A program made the position numbers and the translations under genes. A DNA stretch of 64,000 bases. It comes from Gemmatimonadota bacterium (GTDB lineage: Bacteria; Gemmatimonadota; Gemmatimonadetes; Longimicrobiales; Gaopeijiaceae). This document shows positions 41,327-50,400 of the stretch, in pieces; position 1 is the stretch's first letter, and every line of letters begins with the position of its first letter. The notes below the pieces were generated by a model. It was given only the letters and a program-made list of their open reading frames with translations, had not been told where the DNA came from and did no database searches. The DNA is taken from contig JAJDXG010000014.1 of assembly GCA_022823365.1 (NCBI GenBank), positions 62,001 through 126,000 of the forward strand. The letters run 5' to 3'.

Positions 41327-42637
41327 ATGATGCCCAGCCGCCGCCAGTTTCTCGGTTCCATGGCCGTGCCCGCCGTGGCCGCAGCCGGACTCCCCCTTCT
41401 GCCCTCCCGCCTCTCCGCAAGCGCCCGCGAGATCGCCGACGAGCTGGGCGGCTGGTCCGGAACCCCCGGACAGATCGCGCGCGACGAGGACTTCTGGGTC
41501 GAGGTGGCGCGCGCGTTCACCGTCGACCGCAGCCTCATCAACTTGAACAACGGGGGGGTGAGCCCCTCGCCGCGCTGGGTGCAGGAGGCGATGAAGCGCC
41601 ACCTCGACTACTCCAACGAGGCCCCCACCTACACGATGTGGCAGATTCTCGAGCCGCAGCGCGAGACGGTGCGCGCGCGCCTGGCCCGCGAATGGGGCGT
41701 GGACGCCGAGGAAATCGCCCTCACCCGCAACGCCTCCGAGGGGCTTCAGATCCTGCAGCACGGCTTCGACCTGGAGCCGGGCGACGAAGTCCTGACCACG
41801 ACCCAGGACTACGGGCGCATGATCACCACCTTCCGGCAGCGGGAGCGGCGCGACGGCATCGTCCTGAAGCAGATCCGGATCCCGGTGCCCGCCGAGGATC
41901 CCGCGGAAATCGTGCGGCTCTTCGAGGAGGCCATCACCCCGCGCACCCGCATGATCCTGTGCTGCCACATGATCAACCTCACCGGCCAGATCCTGCCAGT
42001 GAAGGAGCTCACCGCCCTGGGCCGACGCCACGGCATTCCTGTGCTGGTAGACGGAGCCCACGCACTCGCCCACTTCGACTTCGACCTGGGCGAACTGGAC
42101 GTGGACTTCTACGCCACCTCGCTGCACAAGTGGCTGTTCGCGCCCCACGGCACCGGGCTGCTCTACATCCGCAAGGAGAGAATCCCGGAGGTCTGGCCGC
42201 TCACCGCCGCCCCCGAGAGCAGGGACGGCGACATCCGCAAGTTCGAGGAAATCGGCACCCATCCAGCGGCGAACTACCTCGCCATCGCCGAGGCGCTCAC
42301 CTTCCATCAGGGGATCGGCGGGGCGCGCAAGGACGCGCGCATGGTCTACCTGCGCGACTACTGGGCCGACCGGCTGCTACAGCACGACCGGGTGCGACTG
42401 CACACCAGCCGCAAGCCGGGGTTCGCCTGCGGGCTCGCCAACGTGCAGATCGACGGCGTCGATCCCGGCGCGCTCAACCAATACCTGTGGAACGAGCATC
42501 GCATCATCGCGGTCGGCATCGGCCACGAGGAGTGCACCGGTTCGCGCATCACCCCAAGCGTGTACACGACGCTCGAGGAGCTCGACCGCTTCGGGGACGC
42601 GATGGAGCACGTGATCCGGCACGGGTTGCCGGCCTGA
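41327..42637 (+). CDS. Tat-exported class V aminotransferase-fold PLP enzyme (isopenicillin-N epimerase-like)
   Basis: This 436-residue protein starts with a Tat signal (SRRQFLGSMAVPAVAAAG). The body is like isopenicillin-N epimerase and cysteine desulfurase-fold enzymes: NLNNGGVSPSPRWVQEAM, TRNASEGLQIL, VDGAHALAHFDFDLGEL and the PLP lysine in SLHKWLFAPHGTGLLY. The start is ATG at 41327 or the next ATG, with AGGAGA upstream. It is divergent from the TonB receptor and convergent with the lyase at 42815. Confidence 0.9.
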   Translation: MMPSRRQFLGSMAVPAVAAAGLPLLPSRLSASAREIADELGGWSGTPGQIARDEDFWVEVARAFTVDRSLINLNNGGVSPSPRWVQEAMKRHLDYSNEAPTYTMWQILEPQRETVRARLAREWGVDAEEIALTRNASEGLQILQHGFDLEPGDEVLTTTQDYGRMITTFRQRERRDGIVLKQIRIPVPAEDPAEIVRLFEEAITPRTRMILCCHMINLTGQILPVKELTALGRRHGIPVLVDGAHALAHFDFDLGELDVDFYATSLHKWLFAPHGTGLLYIRKERIPEVWPLTAAPESRDGDIRKFEEIGTHPAANYLAIAEALTFHQGIGGARKDARMVYLRDYWADRLLQHDRVRLHTSRKPGFACGLANVQIDGVDPGALNQYLWNEHRIIAVGIGHEECTGSRITPSVYTTLEELDRFGDAMEHVIRHGLPA

Positions 42638-42682
42638 CCAGCGGTGCTGCCGGGGGACCGACGGGCGTGGAGCGTCGATATT

Positions 42683-42722
42683 GTCAGTAATAGACAGTAT
42701 ACGACAGTAATCGTCAGATCAC
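42683..42722. repeat. Four tandem units of a 10-bp degenerate repeat
   Basis: Units GTCAGTAATA, GACAGTATAC, GACAGTAATC and GTCAGATCAC follow one another with a period of exactly 10 bp. The tract is AT-rich against its surroundings and lies between two converging genes, upstream of a strong terminator. The function is unknown. Confidence 0.6.
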
Positions 42723-42735
42723 GGTTCCGAACAAG

Positions 42736-42771
42736 ACGGCGGCGGGTCCGGTGATCGCGACCCGCCGCCGT
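42736..42771. terminator. Bidirectional terminator between convergent genes
   Basis: Thirteen base pairs (arms ACGGCGGCGGGTC and GACCCGCCGCCGT) close a 10-base loop, with four more pairs beyond a bulge. TTCTTG follows on the plus strand. It ends both the class V enzyme and the opposing lyase gene. Confidence 0.75.
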
Positions 42772-42814
42772 TCTTGCGTTCGGCCGGCAGACCCGGCCGT
42801 CCCGCGCTTCCGCT

Positions 42815-44161
42815 CTACGCGTTCGCCACCGCCTCGCCGAGGTTGTCAAGCGCCTTCTGCACCAGGACGCGCGAGGTGGCCAGGTTCATGCGCATGCGGC
42901 CGCTGCCGCCGGTGCCGTAGGAGTGCCCGGGATTCAGATAGATCCGGGCGTTTTCGGCGAACCAGCGCTGCATGACCTGCTCGGGTGTGACCACGGACTC
43001 GGAGGTCTCGTTCTCCTCCGCCGCCTTCTCGCGGGCGCCCACCTTGTCCATCAGCCCGTTCACGTCCAGCCACGCCAGGTAGGTGCCCTGTGCCTTGGTG
43101 TAGTTCACGCCGGGGACGTTCTTCAGGTAGGACTCGGCGAGGTCGTGGTTGCCGTCGAGGTAGACCAGGAGCTGGTCGAGCCACTCGTCGCCGTCGGTGA
43201 GCGCGGCCCGGTTGGCTTCCATTCCCAGCGTGCTCAGGTCGGCCCGGGTGAAGGCGCGGGCGCGCGCCATCAGGTTGCGGTTGGTGGAGAAGTACCAGGC
43301 GGCCTTCATGGCGGCGAGGCTGAAGGTCTTGCTGGCCGCTTTGAAGGTGAGGCTGTTGTCGACGATTTCCTTGTCGGGCAGGCTCGCAAACGGGGTGTAC
43401 TTGTTGTCCGCCGTCACGAAATCGCAGTGGATCTCGTTGGCGAGCACGATGACCCGGTTGCGGAGACAGATCTCGCCCATGCGCAGCAGATCCTCCTCCG
43501 ACCAGCAGTTTCCGGTGGGGTTCTGCGGATTGCACAGCAGGAAGGTGTTCACCCGGGTGGCGCGCCGCTCGAAGTCGTCCCAGTCGACCTCGTAACGGCC
43601 GTTCACGACGAACATCTCGCTGTCCTCGGCGATCGTGCGGGTGAAGCGCAGGTCGCTGTAGAACCCGTTGTAGGTGGGGGTGTTCATGAGCACCCGCGAC
43701 CCCGGGGGCGAAAAGGCGTGCAGGGCTGCGATCAGCCCGGGGTGCACGCCCGTGGTCAGCTCGATGGTGGAGGGGTCGACCTCGAGGCCGTAGCGCCGGT
43801 GGTTCCAGTCGGCGATGGCCTGCGTATAGGAGGCGGGACGGGCCAGGTAGCCCCAGTTCTCATGGTCGCAGCGCTTCGCGAGTGCCTCGGTGATGCAGGG
43901 GGCGGCGCGGAAGTCCATGTCCGCGATACCCATCCCGACCTCGATGTCCTCGCCGAAGGCCGCAATGGCGCGGTCCCACTTGGTACAGTCGGTGCCCCGG
44001 CGGTCGTAGATCTCGTCGAAGTCGAAGCTCTGCCGGGATGTCGAGGCCAGGAGTTCAGCAGTCCCTCCGATTCCGCCGGGTTTGGCCCCCACCGCGCCGA
44101 GAACCGCCGTCGCTCCTGCGCCTCTCAAAAAGGTTCTGCGGCTGAACTGATGCTTCGACAT
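42815..44161 (-). CDS. Tat-exported MalY/PatB-type aminotransferase or cystathionine beta-lyase-like enzyme
   Basis: This 448-residue protein begins with a clear Tat signal (SRRTFLRGAGATAVLGAVGA). The rest is a class I/II PLP fold of the MalY/PatB group: WGMGIADMDF-like VGMGIADMDF, TTGVHPGLIAAL, CNPQNPTGNCWSEEDL, ANEIHCDFV and the PLP lysine region FKAASKTFSLAAMK. MalY/PatB enzymes cleave C-S bonds in the cytoplasm; here export is predicted. The N-terminal signal occupies about 35 residues before the catalytic domain. Confidence 0.9.
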   Translation of the reverse strand: MSKHQFSRRTFLRGAGATAVLGAVGAKPGGIGGTAELLASTSRQSFDFDEIYDRRGTDCTKWDRAIAAFGEDIEVGMGIADMDFRAAPCITEALAKRCDHENWGYLARPASYTQAIADWNHRRYGLEVDPSTIELTTGVHPGLIAALHAFSPPGSRVLMNTPTYNGFYSDLRFTRTIAEDSEMFVVNGRYEVDWDDFERRATRVNTFLLCNPQNPTGNCWSEEDLLRMGEICLRNRVIVLANEIHCDFVTADNKYTPFASLPDKEIVDNSLTFKAASKTFSLAAMKAAWYFSTNRNLMARARAFTRADLSTLGMEANRAALTDGDEWLDQLLVYLDGNHDLAESYLKNVPGVNYTKAQGTYLAWLDVNGLMDKVGAREKAAEENETSESVVTPEQVMQRWFAENARIYLNPGHSYGTGGSGRMRMNLATSRVLVQKALDNLGEAVANA

Positions 44162-44316
44162 GGGGCCTCCTCGCCGTTGTGTCCTGGGGAAACGTTCCTC
44201 GTTTCCAAGTCGTTGTCGGATGTTCGACGGGCATAGTAACGCCTCGCGCCCGGTTTTTCACGCGAGTGCCCCGCTGCCTCGATCGGGCACCGACGTGAGC
44301 CTCGCCGCGAACCGAA

Positions 44317-44399
44317 TGCCGGGAGTGGGATTCGAACCCACACAGGCCTGAGCCTGGGGGATTTTAAGTCCCCTGCGTCTACCGTTCCGCCATCCCGGC
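44317..44399 (-). tRNA. tRNA-Leu (anticodon UAA)
   Basis: The 83-base gene has a seven-pair acceptor stem (GCCGGGA/TCCCGGC), a D arm, an anticodon stem GGGGA/TCCCC with loop CTTAAAA (anticodon TAA, 44366-44364), a long variable arm typical of leucine tRNA and a T arm with GTTCGAATC. The discriminator is A. The CCA end is not encoded. Confidence 0.97.
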
Positions 44400-44488
44400 A
44401 GGATGTGATTTTCGCCGCTTCGCCCGCTCACCGCGAATCCTGGCCTCGAGCTCGTGCAGGCCGTGCGTGAAGGGCCGAACGCCAAGTG

Positions 44489-45961
44489 TCATAAAGCCGG
44501 ATCCGTGTCGAGTTCAGGTCTCCCCAGCCCCGTCCAGATCGCCGCCAGCATCACGGCGAGGAGCGCCCAGGAATATGTGTTGGCCAAACCGGCTTCGAGG
44601 GCCGACACACGCGCGATCCCGAACGACTCGCCGGAAGCCGTGGCCGAGGCGGCCAGGATTGTGGGAATGAAGAAGGGAAGGAGAAACGGGTAGGTGCACA
44701 CGGTCATGTCGAGGAGGTTGGCGCGCCTGAAACGGCCGATGCCGGCACGCCTGCCCGAATCCCGGACCAGGTCGCCGACGGCGAGGATCGCCATGACCGA
44801 ATGCGTCGTCAGCAGGACCGCCACGCTGGTCACGCCGAAGATGCGCAGCTCCGCGGCGCGCGCGGTTTCGGCCGCCGACCGGGAACTCTGTGCCAGGCGG
44901 TCCAGGATGCCGGCCTCCTGCGCGGCCCCCACGATGCCCATCAGCAGGATGGTGAACACGACGATCCCCACCGCCCCCTCCATCCCGTCGAGGATGAGCC
45001 CGCGGGCCTGGAAGGCCTCCCGGTCGATGTAGACGAGGTCGGCCGGCGCAATGAGCCCGAGGGCCAGGGCCAGGACCACAGCCGCCGCCACGCCGGAGAA
45101 CAGGCTCTCCACCAGGCCGCGGCCCCGCCACAGCATCACGAAGGCGGCCAGAGGGGCCAGCAGCATGGGGAGCGCGGCCGGGGTGCCCTCGAGCATCCCG
45201 CCCTGCCCCGGCGCCTGCGTGACCGCGGTTTCCCCGCCTCCCACCAGAGTGAGCACGAGGGCCGCGACCGCCGCGGCGGGAAGCGCGTAGCGGAGGCGGC
45301 TGCGCACCACGCCCCCCATGGGCGCCCCCTGGCTGCTCGCCGAGGCGATCGTGGTGTCGGACACGGGCGAGACGTTGTCGCCGAAGGTGGCCCCGGCCAG
45401 GATGGCCCCGATCAGGACGACCGGACTTGCCTCCAGGACGCCCGCGGCGGGATAGAGGAGCGGAGCGCAGATCAGGATCGTGCCCAGGCTCGTCCCCGTG
45501 GCCGTGGAGAACAGGACCGCGATCAGGAACGACATGAGGACGAAGCCTCCGCCACTTACACCGAGTTCGCTCCCGGCCCAGACGAGGGCGTGTACGAGCC
45601 CCGCCTCGCGCAACACGACCGAGAAGACGCCCGCCAGCAGCCACGCGGCGACCATGAGCATCACGATGGGGCGGGACATGCCCCTGAGCGCGGCCGCGCT
45701 GTATGCTGACGCGCTTCTGGCGAGCAGCAGTCCGACCCCGAGGGCCCCGAGGAGCACCGGCCACAGCCCGCGCTCGTCGGGAGCCGCTGAGAAGCCCAGC
45801 CAGGCCGCGCCGGCGGCGAAAACCAGGATGGGAGCCGCCGCGCCGACAAGGCCGAAGTGGAAGCCAAGCGGTGCCGGCGGCTGCGCGTCCGCGCTCGCGG
45901 GAGGTGTCGGATCGGGTGCGGAGTTCACGGTACCGGGCGGGTTTTGCGGGTGACGGGACAC
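44489..45961 (-). CDS. nhaC: NhaC-family Na+/H+ antiporter
   Basis: This 490-residue membrane protein has about 11-12 hydrophobic helices after a Pro-rich, polar N-terminal tail of 30 residues. The conserved helix-break region ATFGDNVSPVSDTTIASASSQG and the earlier FSTATGTSLGTI are those of NhaC-type antiporters. It would export sodium against protons and fits a saline or alkaline habitat. A lone gene, it runs towards the tRNA. Confidence 0.9.
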   Translation of the reverse strand: MSRHPQNPPGTVNSAPDPTPPASADAQPPAPLGFHFGLVGAAAPILVFAAGAAWLGFSAAPDERGLWPVLLGALGVGLLLARSASAYSAAALRGMSRPIVMLMVAAWLLAGVFSVVLREAGLVHALVWAGSELGVSGGGFVLMSFLIAVLFSTATGTSLGTILICAPLLYPAAGVLEASPVVLIGAILAGATFGDNVSPVSDTTIASASSQGAPMGGVVRSRLRYALPAAAVAALVLTLVGGGETAVTQAPGQGGMLEGTPAALPMLLAPLAAFVMLWRGRGLVESLFSGVAAAVVLALALGLIAPADLVYIDREAFQARGLILDGMEGAVGIVVFTILLMGIVGAAQEAGILDRLAQSSRSAAETARAAELRIFGVTSVAVLLTTHSVMAILAVGDLVRDSGRRAGIGRFRRANLLDMTVCTYPFLLPFFIPTILAASATASGESFGIARVSALEAGLANTYSWALLAVMLAAIWTGLGRPELDTDPAL

Positions 45962-46033
45962 GCCCTATGATCGAGGATCGGCCCCGGCCGGGCCAGCTTC
46001 CGCAATCCGTTTCCTGGCGAATGAGGCACGTGT

Positions 46034-46369
46034 ATGAGCGTCGATGACGTCTTCGAACTCTACGACCTGCGGGTCGAGGTGGTCGCCGGGGCGCGGGACA
46101 TGGTGTGCAGCCACAAGGCGGGCGACTACTTCGAGCTCAGCGGAGAGAACCTGTCCTTTCCCGCCGGCCAGACCTTTCCGCTCTATCCCCTGGCCGCTCT
46201 CCTTCCCCTCCTTCCCGCAAAGCAGCGCGACACGCATCCCCACGACTGGATGACCACGGACACGGAGATCGCCTGCCCCGACCCGCACTGCGGCGCCCGC
46301 TTCCGCATCACGCGGACCGGCAGGTCGTCCTTTCGCCACAGCGAGGTCACGCGTGTTCCGCTGGACTGA
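46034..46369 (+). CDS. TIGR04076 family protein
   Basis: This 111-residue protein has the family's pattern: CSHKAGDYFELSGENLSFP with a conserved Cys, YPLAALLPLLPAKQR, and CPDPHCGARFRI near the C-terminus. The function of the family is not known. Its last 17 bases overlap the aldo-keto reductase gene, so the two are made together. Confidence 0.85.
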   Translation: MSVDDVFELYDLRVEVVAGARDMVCSHKAGDYFELSGENLSFPAGQTFPLYPLAALLPLLPAKQRDTHPHDWMTTDTEIACPDPHCGARFRITRTGRSSFRHSEVTRVPLD

Positions 46370-47363
46370 CCGTCCACCACTTCGGCTGCCTCCGTCCGGG
46401 GTGATCCGGGGGTGCTGGCAGCTCTCCGAGGGGCACAGCGACGGTTGGAGCAGGGAGCGCGCGTTCGCGGCCCTGGACGCCGCGGCCGCGGCTGAAAGCC
46501 CCCTCGTCCTGGACTGCGCCGACATCTATACCGGCGTGGAGCGCATCATCGGGGACTGGCTGGCCGGACGGCCGGACATCGCCGACGACGTCGCCGTCCA
46601 TACCAAGTTCGTGCCCGATCTAGACGCCCTGTCCACCATCGACCGCGACTACGTCCGCCGGGTCGTCCTGCGGTCGCGAGACCGCCTCGGGGTCGACGCA
46701 CTCGAGCTGGTGCAGTTTGCGTGGTGGGACCTCTCGCAACCGAAGTGGGTGCACGCCGCCGAGTGGCTCGCCGAGCTTCAGCAGGAGGGAATCATCCGCC
46801 GCCTGGGCGTCACCAACTTCGACCGGGCCGCGCTCGGAACCCTCCTGGACGCCGGCATTCCGGTGGTGTCCAGCCAGGTCCAGCTCTCCCTTCTCGACCG
46901 CCGTCCGCTGAAGGGCCTGACGGAGCTCTGCCGGGAGCGGGGCGTCACCGTGCTCGCCTACGGGGCGCTGGCGGGCGGGCTCCTGTCGAACGCCGGCGGC
47001 ACGCCGCTGGAGTCCCGGTCGCTGACCAAGTACCGCCTGATCGTCGAGGAGGTGGGCGGCCGGGAGGTGCTGGGCCGGGCGCGCCGGGCGCTCACGGAGC
47101 TGGCCGTGCGGCACGGGGCCACCATGGCCGACGCGGCGGTGGCGTACGTCCTCGGCCAGCCGGGTGTCGGGGCCGCGATCGTCGGGATGAGCCGGAGAGG
47201 CCTGATGGTGAACGGGAGCCGTGTGCGTCTCTCCTCCTCCGATGTGGCGAGGCTCGAGGCGACGGTGCCGGGGACAGTCAGGGGAGAGGTGTTCGAGGTC
47301 GAGCGTGACCGGCAGGGCCCGCACGGCCGCATCATGCGCTACAACCTGAACCTGCCACACTGA
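46353..47363 (+). CDS. Aldo/keto reductase-like protein lacking the usual catalytic histidine
   Basis: This 336-residue TIM-barrel protein keeps the AKR Asp and Tyr in LDCADIYTG and the Lys in AVHTKF, and has the NADPH-side segments LGVTNFD, SQVQLSLLDRRP and VAYVLGQPGVGAAIVGMS. In the strand where His117 of the tetrad normally stands it reads LVQFAWWD, where relatives read QFHWWD; the His is Ala. It may be a weak reductase or have another role. The start is GTG at 46353 inside the TIGR04076 gene. Confidence 0.85.
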   Translation: MFRWTDRPPLRLPPSGVIRGCWQLSEGHSDGWSRERAFAALDAAAAAESPLVLDCADIYTGVERIIGDWLAGRPDIADDVAVHTKFVPDLDALSTIDRDYVRRVVLRSRDRLGVDALELVQFAWWDLSQPKWVHAAEWLAELQQEGIIRRLGVTNFDRAALGTLLDAGIPVVSSQVQLSLLDRRPLKGLTELCRERGVTVLAYGALAGGLLSNAGGTPLESRSLTKYRLIVEEVGGREVLGRARRALTELAVRHGATMADAAVAYVLGQPGVGAAIVGMSRRGLMVNGSRVRLSSSDVARLEATVPGTVRGEVFEVERDRQGPHGRIMRYNLNLPH

Positions 47364-47494
47364 CGGGCGCGGTTGCCGACTCCGGCGCATCGTCCCCAGT
47401 TTACCAGGTCCATCCCGCCCATTCCCCGTGACAGTCGAACCTGCGCGCAGGAATGGCGGGATATTCTGCAGGTACACGTCCCGGGGAGGGGGCC

Positions 47495-50400
47495 GTGCGA
47501 CGCACGATGAACGCAGGGTCTGCATCAGGCTCCGGCCTGCCGGCGGCCCGGGGGCTGTACAGTCCCCGCTACGAGCACGACAGCTGCGGCGTCGGCTTCG
47601 TGTGCGACATCAAGGGACGCGCGAGCCGGTCCATCCTCGACGACGCCAACCGCATCAACTGCCGCATGGGGCATCGCGGCGGCATCGGCTGCGAACCCGG
47701 GACGGGGGACGGCGCGGGCATCCTGACCGGGCTGCCGCACCTGCTGCTCGACCGCGTCGCCCGGGACCAGTTGGGCGTCTCCCTTCCCCCTTCCGGCCAG
47801 TACGGGGTCGGCATCGCCTTCCTCCCGCGCGACCGCCGCGAGCGGCAGATCTGCAAGGAAAGCACCGAGGCCATCATCGCCGAACAGGGGCAGCGCCTTC
47901 TCGGCTGGCGCAGGCTCCCGCACAGCGCGGAGCGCGCCGGGCTGACCACGACCGCGCTCGGGTCGATGCCGCACCTCGAGCAGCTCTTCGTGGGGGCCGG
48001 CGACGGGTTTGCCGACGCCGCCTTCGAGCGCCAGCTCTACATCATCCGCAAGTACGCAAGCCACTGCCTGCGGGGCGATCCGCGGCTTTCGGGGCGGGAG
48101 CTTCCCTACTTCTGCTCGCTCTCGTCCAACACCGTCATCTACAAGGGGATGCTGACGCCCCATCAGCTCTTCGAGTTCTTCGACGACCTCCGGGCCGGCG
48201 ACTACGAGTCGCACATGGCGATGGTGCACTCGCGCTTCTCCACGAACACGTTCCCCTCATGGGACCGTGCCCAGCCCAACCGCGCCATGTGCCACAACGG
48301 CGAGATCAATACGCTGCTGGGCAACTGCAACTGGATGAACGCGCGCGAAGGCGTCCTGCACTCGGAACTGTTCGGGGACGAACTGGAGAAGCTTTTCCCG
48401 ATCATCGAGCCCAACTGCTCGGACTCGGGCAACTTCGACAACGTGCTCGAGTTCCTGCTCATGACCGGACGCAGCCTGCCGGAGTCGGTCATGACCATGA
48501 TCCCGGAGGCGTGGCAGCAGCGGCCGGGCATGCCGGCCGACAAGCGCGCCTTCTACGAGTTCCAGTCGTGCCTGATGGAGCCGTGGGACGGCCCGGCTCT
48601 CATCCCCTTCACCGACGGCCACTGCATCGGCGCCGTGCTCGACCGCAACGGGCTGCGCCCGAGCCGCTACTACGTGACCGACGACGACCGCTGCGTGATG
48701 GCTTCCGAGGTGGGCGTGCTGCCGGTCGCGCCCGAGCGCGTGGTGAAGAAGGGACGGCTGCACCCGGGACGGCTTTTCCTGATCGACTTCGATGCGGGGC
48801 GCCTGGTGCCGGACCACGAGCTCAAGTCGGAGTGGGCCAGGCGGCGACCCTATGGGGAGTGGCTGGAACGGCAGCGCCTCGAACTGGGCGAGGCCGCCGA
48901 TCCGCACGGCTACGACGAAGCGACCGTTCTCCGGCGCATGCGGGCCTTCGGCTATACCGCCGAGACCGTGCAGTTCATGCTCCTCAGCCTGGTGCGCGAC
49001 CGGCGCGATCCGCTCGGCTCCATGGGCAACGACGCGGAACTGGCGGCGCTCGCGGACCGGCCGCGCATGCTCTACGACTACTTCAAGCAGCGCTTCGCGC
49101 AGGTGACCAATCCCGCCATCGATTCGATCCGCGAGGAAGTGGTCATGTCGCTCGAGTGCTACATCGGGCCCGAGGGCAACCTGCTCGAGGTCACCGAGGA
49201 GCACGCGCACCGGCTGCGCCTTCCTCATCCGATCCTCTCGAACCGGCAGTTCGCAGCACTCTCGCAACTCGAGGAGCGCGGATGGCGGAGCCGGACGCTC
49301 GACACCACCTTCGCGCGCGGCCCCGGGAAGCGTGGTCTGCTCGCCGCTCTCACCCGCCTCGAGAAGGAGGCCGACCGGGCCGTCGAGGAGGGCTACCGGC
49401 TGCTCGTGCTCTCGGACCGCGCCATCGGCCCCGACCGCCTCGCCATCAGCTCCCTGCTCGCCGTGGGCTGTGTGCACCATCACCTGGTACGCACGCATCA
49501 GCGCACCCGCATCGCCCTTGTCGTCGAGACCGGCGAGGCGCGCGAAGTGCACCATCACTGTCTTCTGCTCGGCTACGGTGCGGACGCCATCAACCCCTAT
49601 CTCACCTACGAATGCCTCTGGCACGTCCGGCGCACCGGGCGGATGGACGACTTCGACCACATCGCTTCCGATGACGACGTGGTCGCCGCATACCGCAAGG
49701 GGGTCGGCAAGGGCATCCTCAAGGTGATGGCCAAGATGGGCATCTCGACGCTGCAATCCTACAAGGGGGCGCAGATCTTCGAGGCGGTGGGACTCGGAGC
49801 CGAGGTGGTGAACCGCTGTTTCACCGACACCGAGAGCCGCGTGGGCGGGATCGGGTTCGAGGTGCTGGCGGAGGAGATCGAGCGTCGCCACGAGCTGGGC
49901 TTCGCGGGCACGGCGCAGAGCAACGGACGAGCCCTGCCCAATCCCGGCGACTTCCACTGGCGCAAGGGTGGGGCGCGCCACATGTGGGACCCCGTTTCGG
50001 TGCGCGGCCTCCGGGTCGCCGCGCGCACCAACTCGCCGGAGGCCTACTGGCGCTTCGCCCGCCACGCCAACGAAGAGAACACGCGCAAGGCGACGCTGCG
50101 CGGCCTGCTCAGGTTCCATCCCACCGGTCCGCCGGTGGATCTTGACGAAGTCGAGCCCGAGGCCGAGATCGTGAAGCGCTTCGCCACGGGCGCGATGAGC
50201 TTTGGCTCCATCTCGAAGGAAGCCCACGAGTCGCTCGCACTGGCCATGAACCGCATCGGCGCCAAGTCCAATTCCGGCGAGGGCGGCGAGGATCCGGCGC
50301 GCAACGTCCCGGATGCGGACGGAGGGCTGCGGCGCTCCGCGATCAAGCAGGTGGCGAGCGGGCGCTTCGGCGTGACGATCGAGTATCTGACCGCGGCCGA

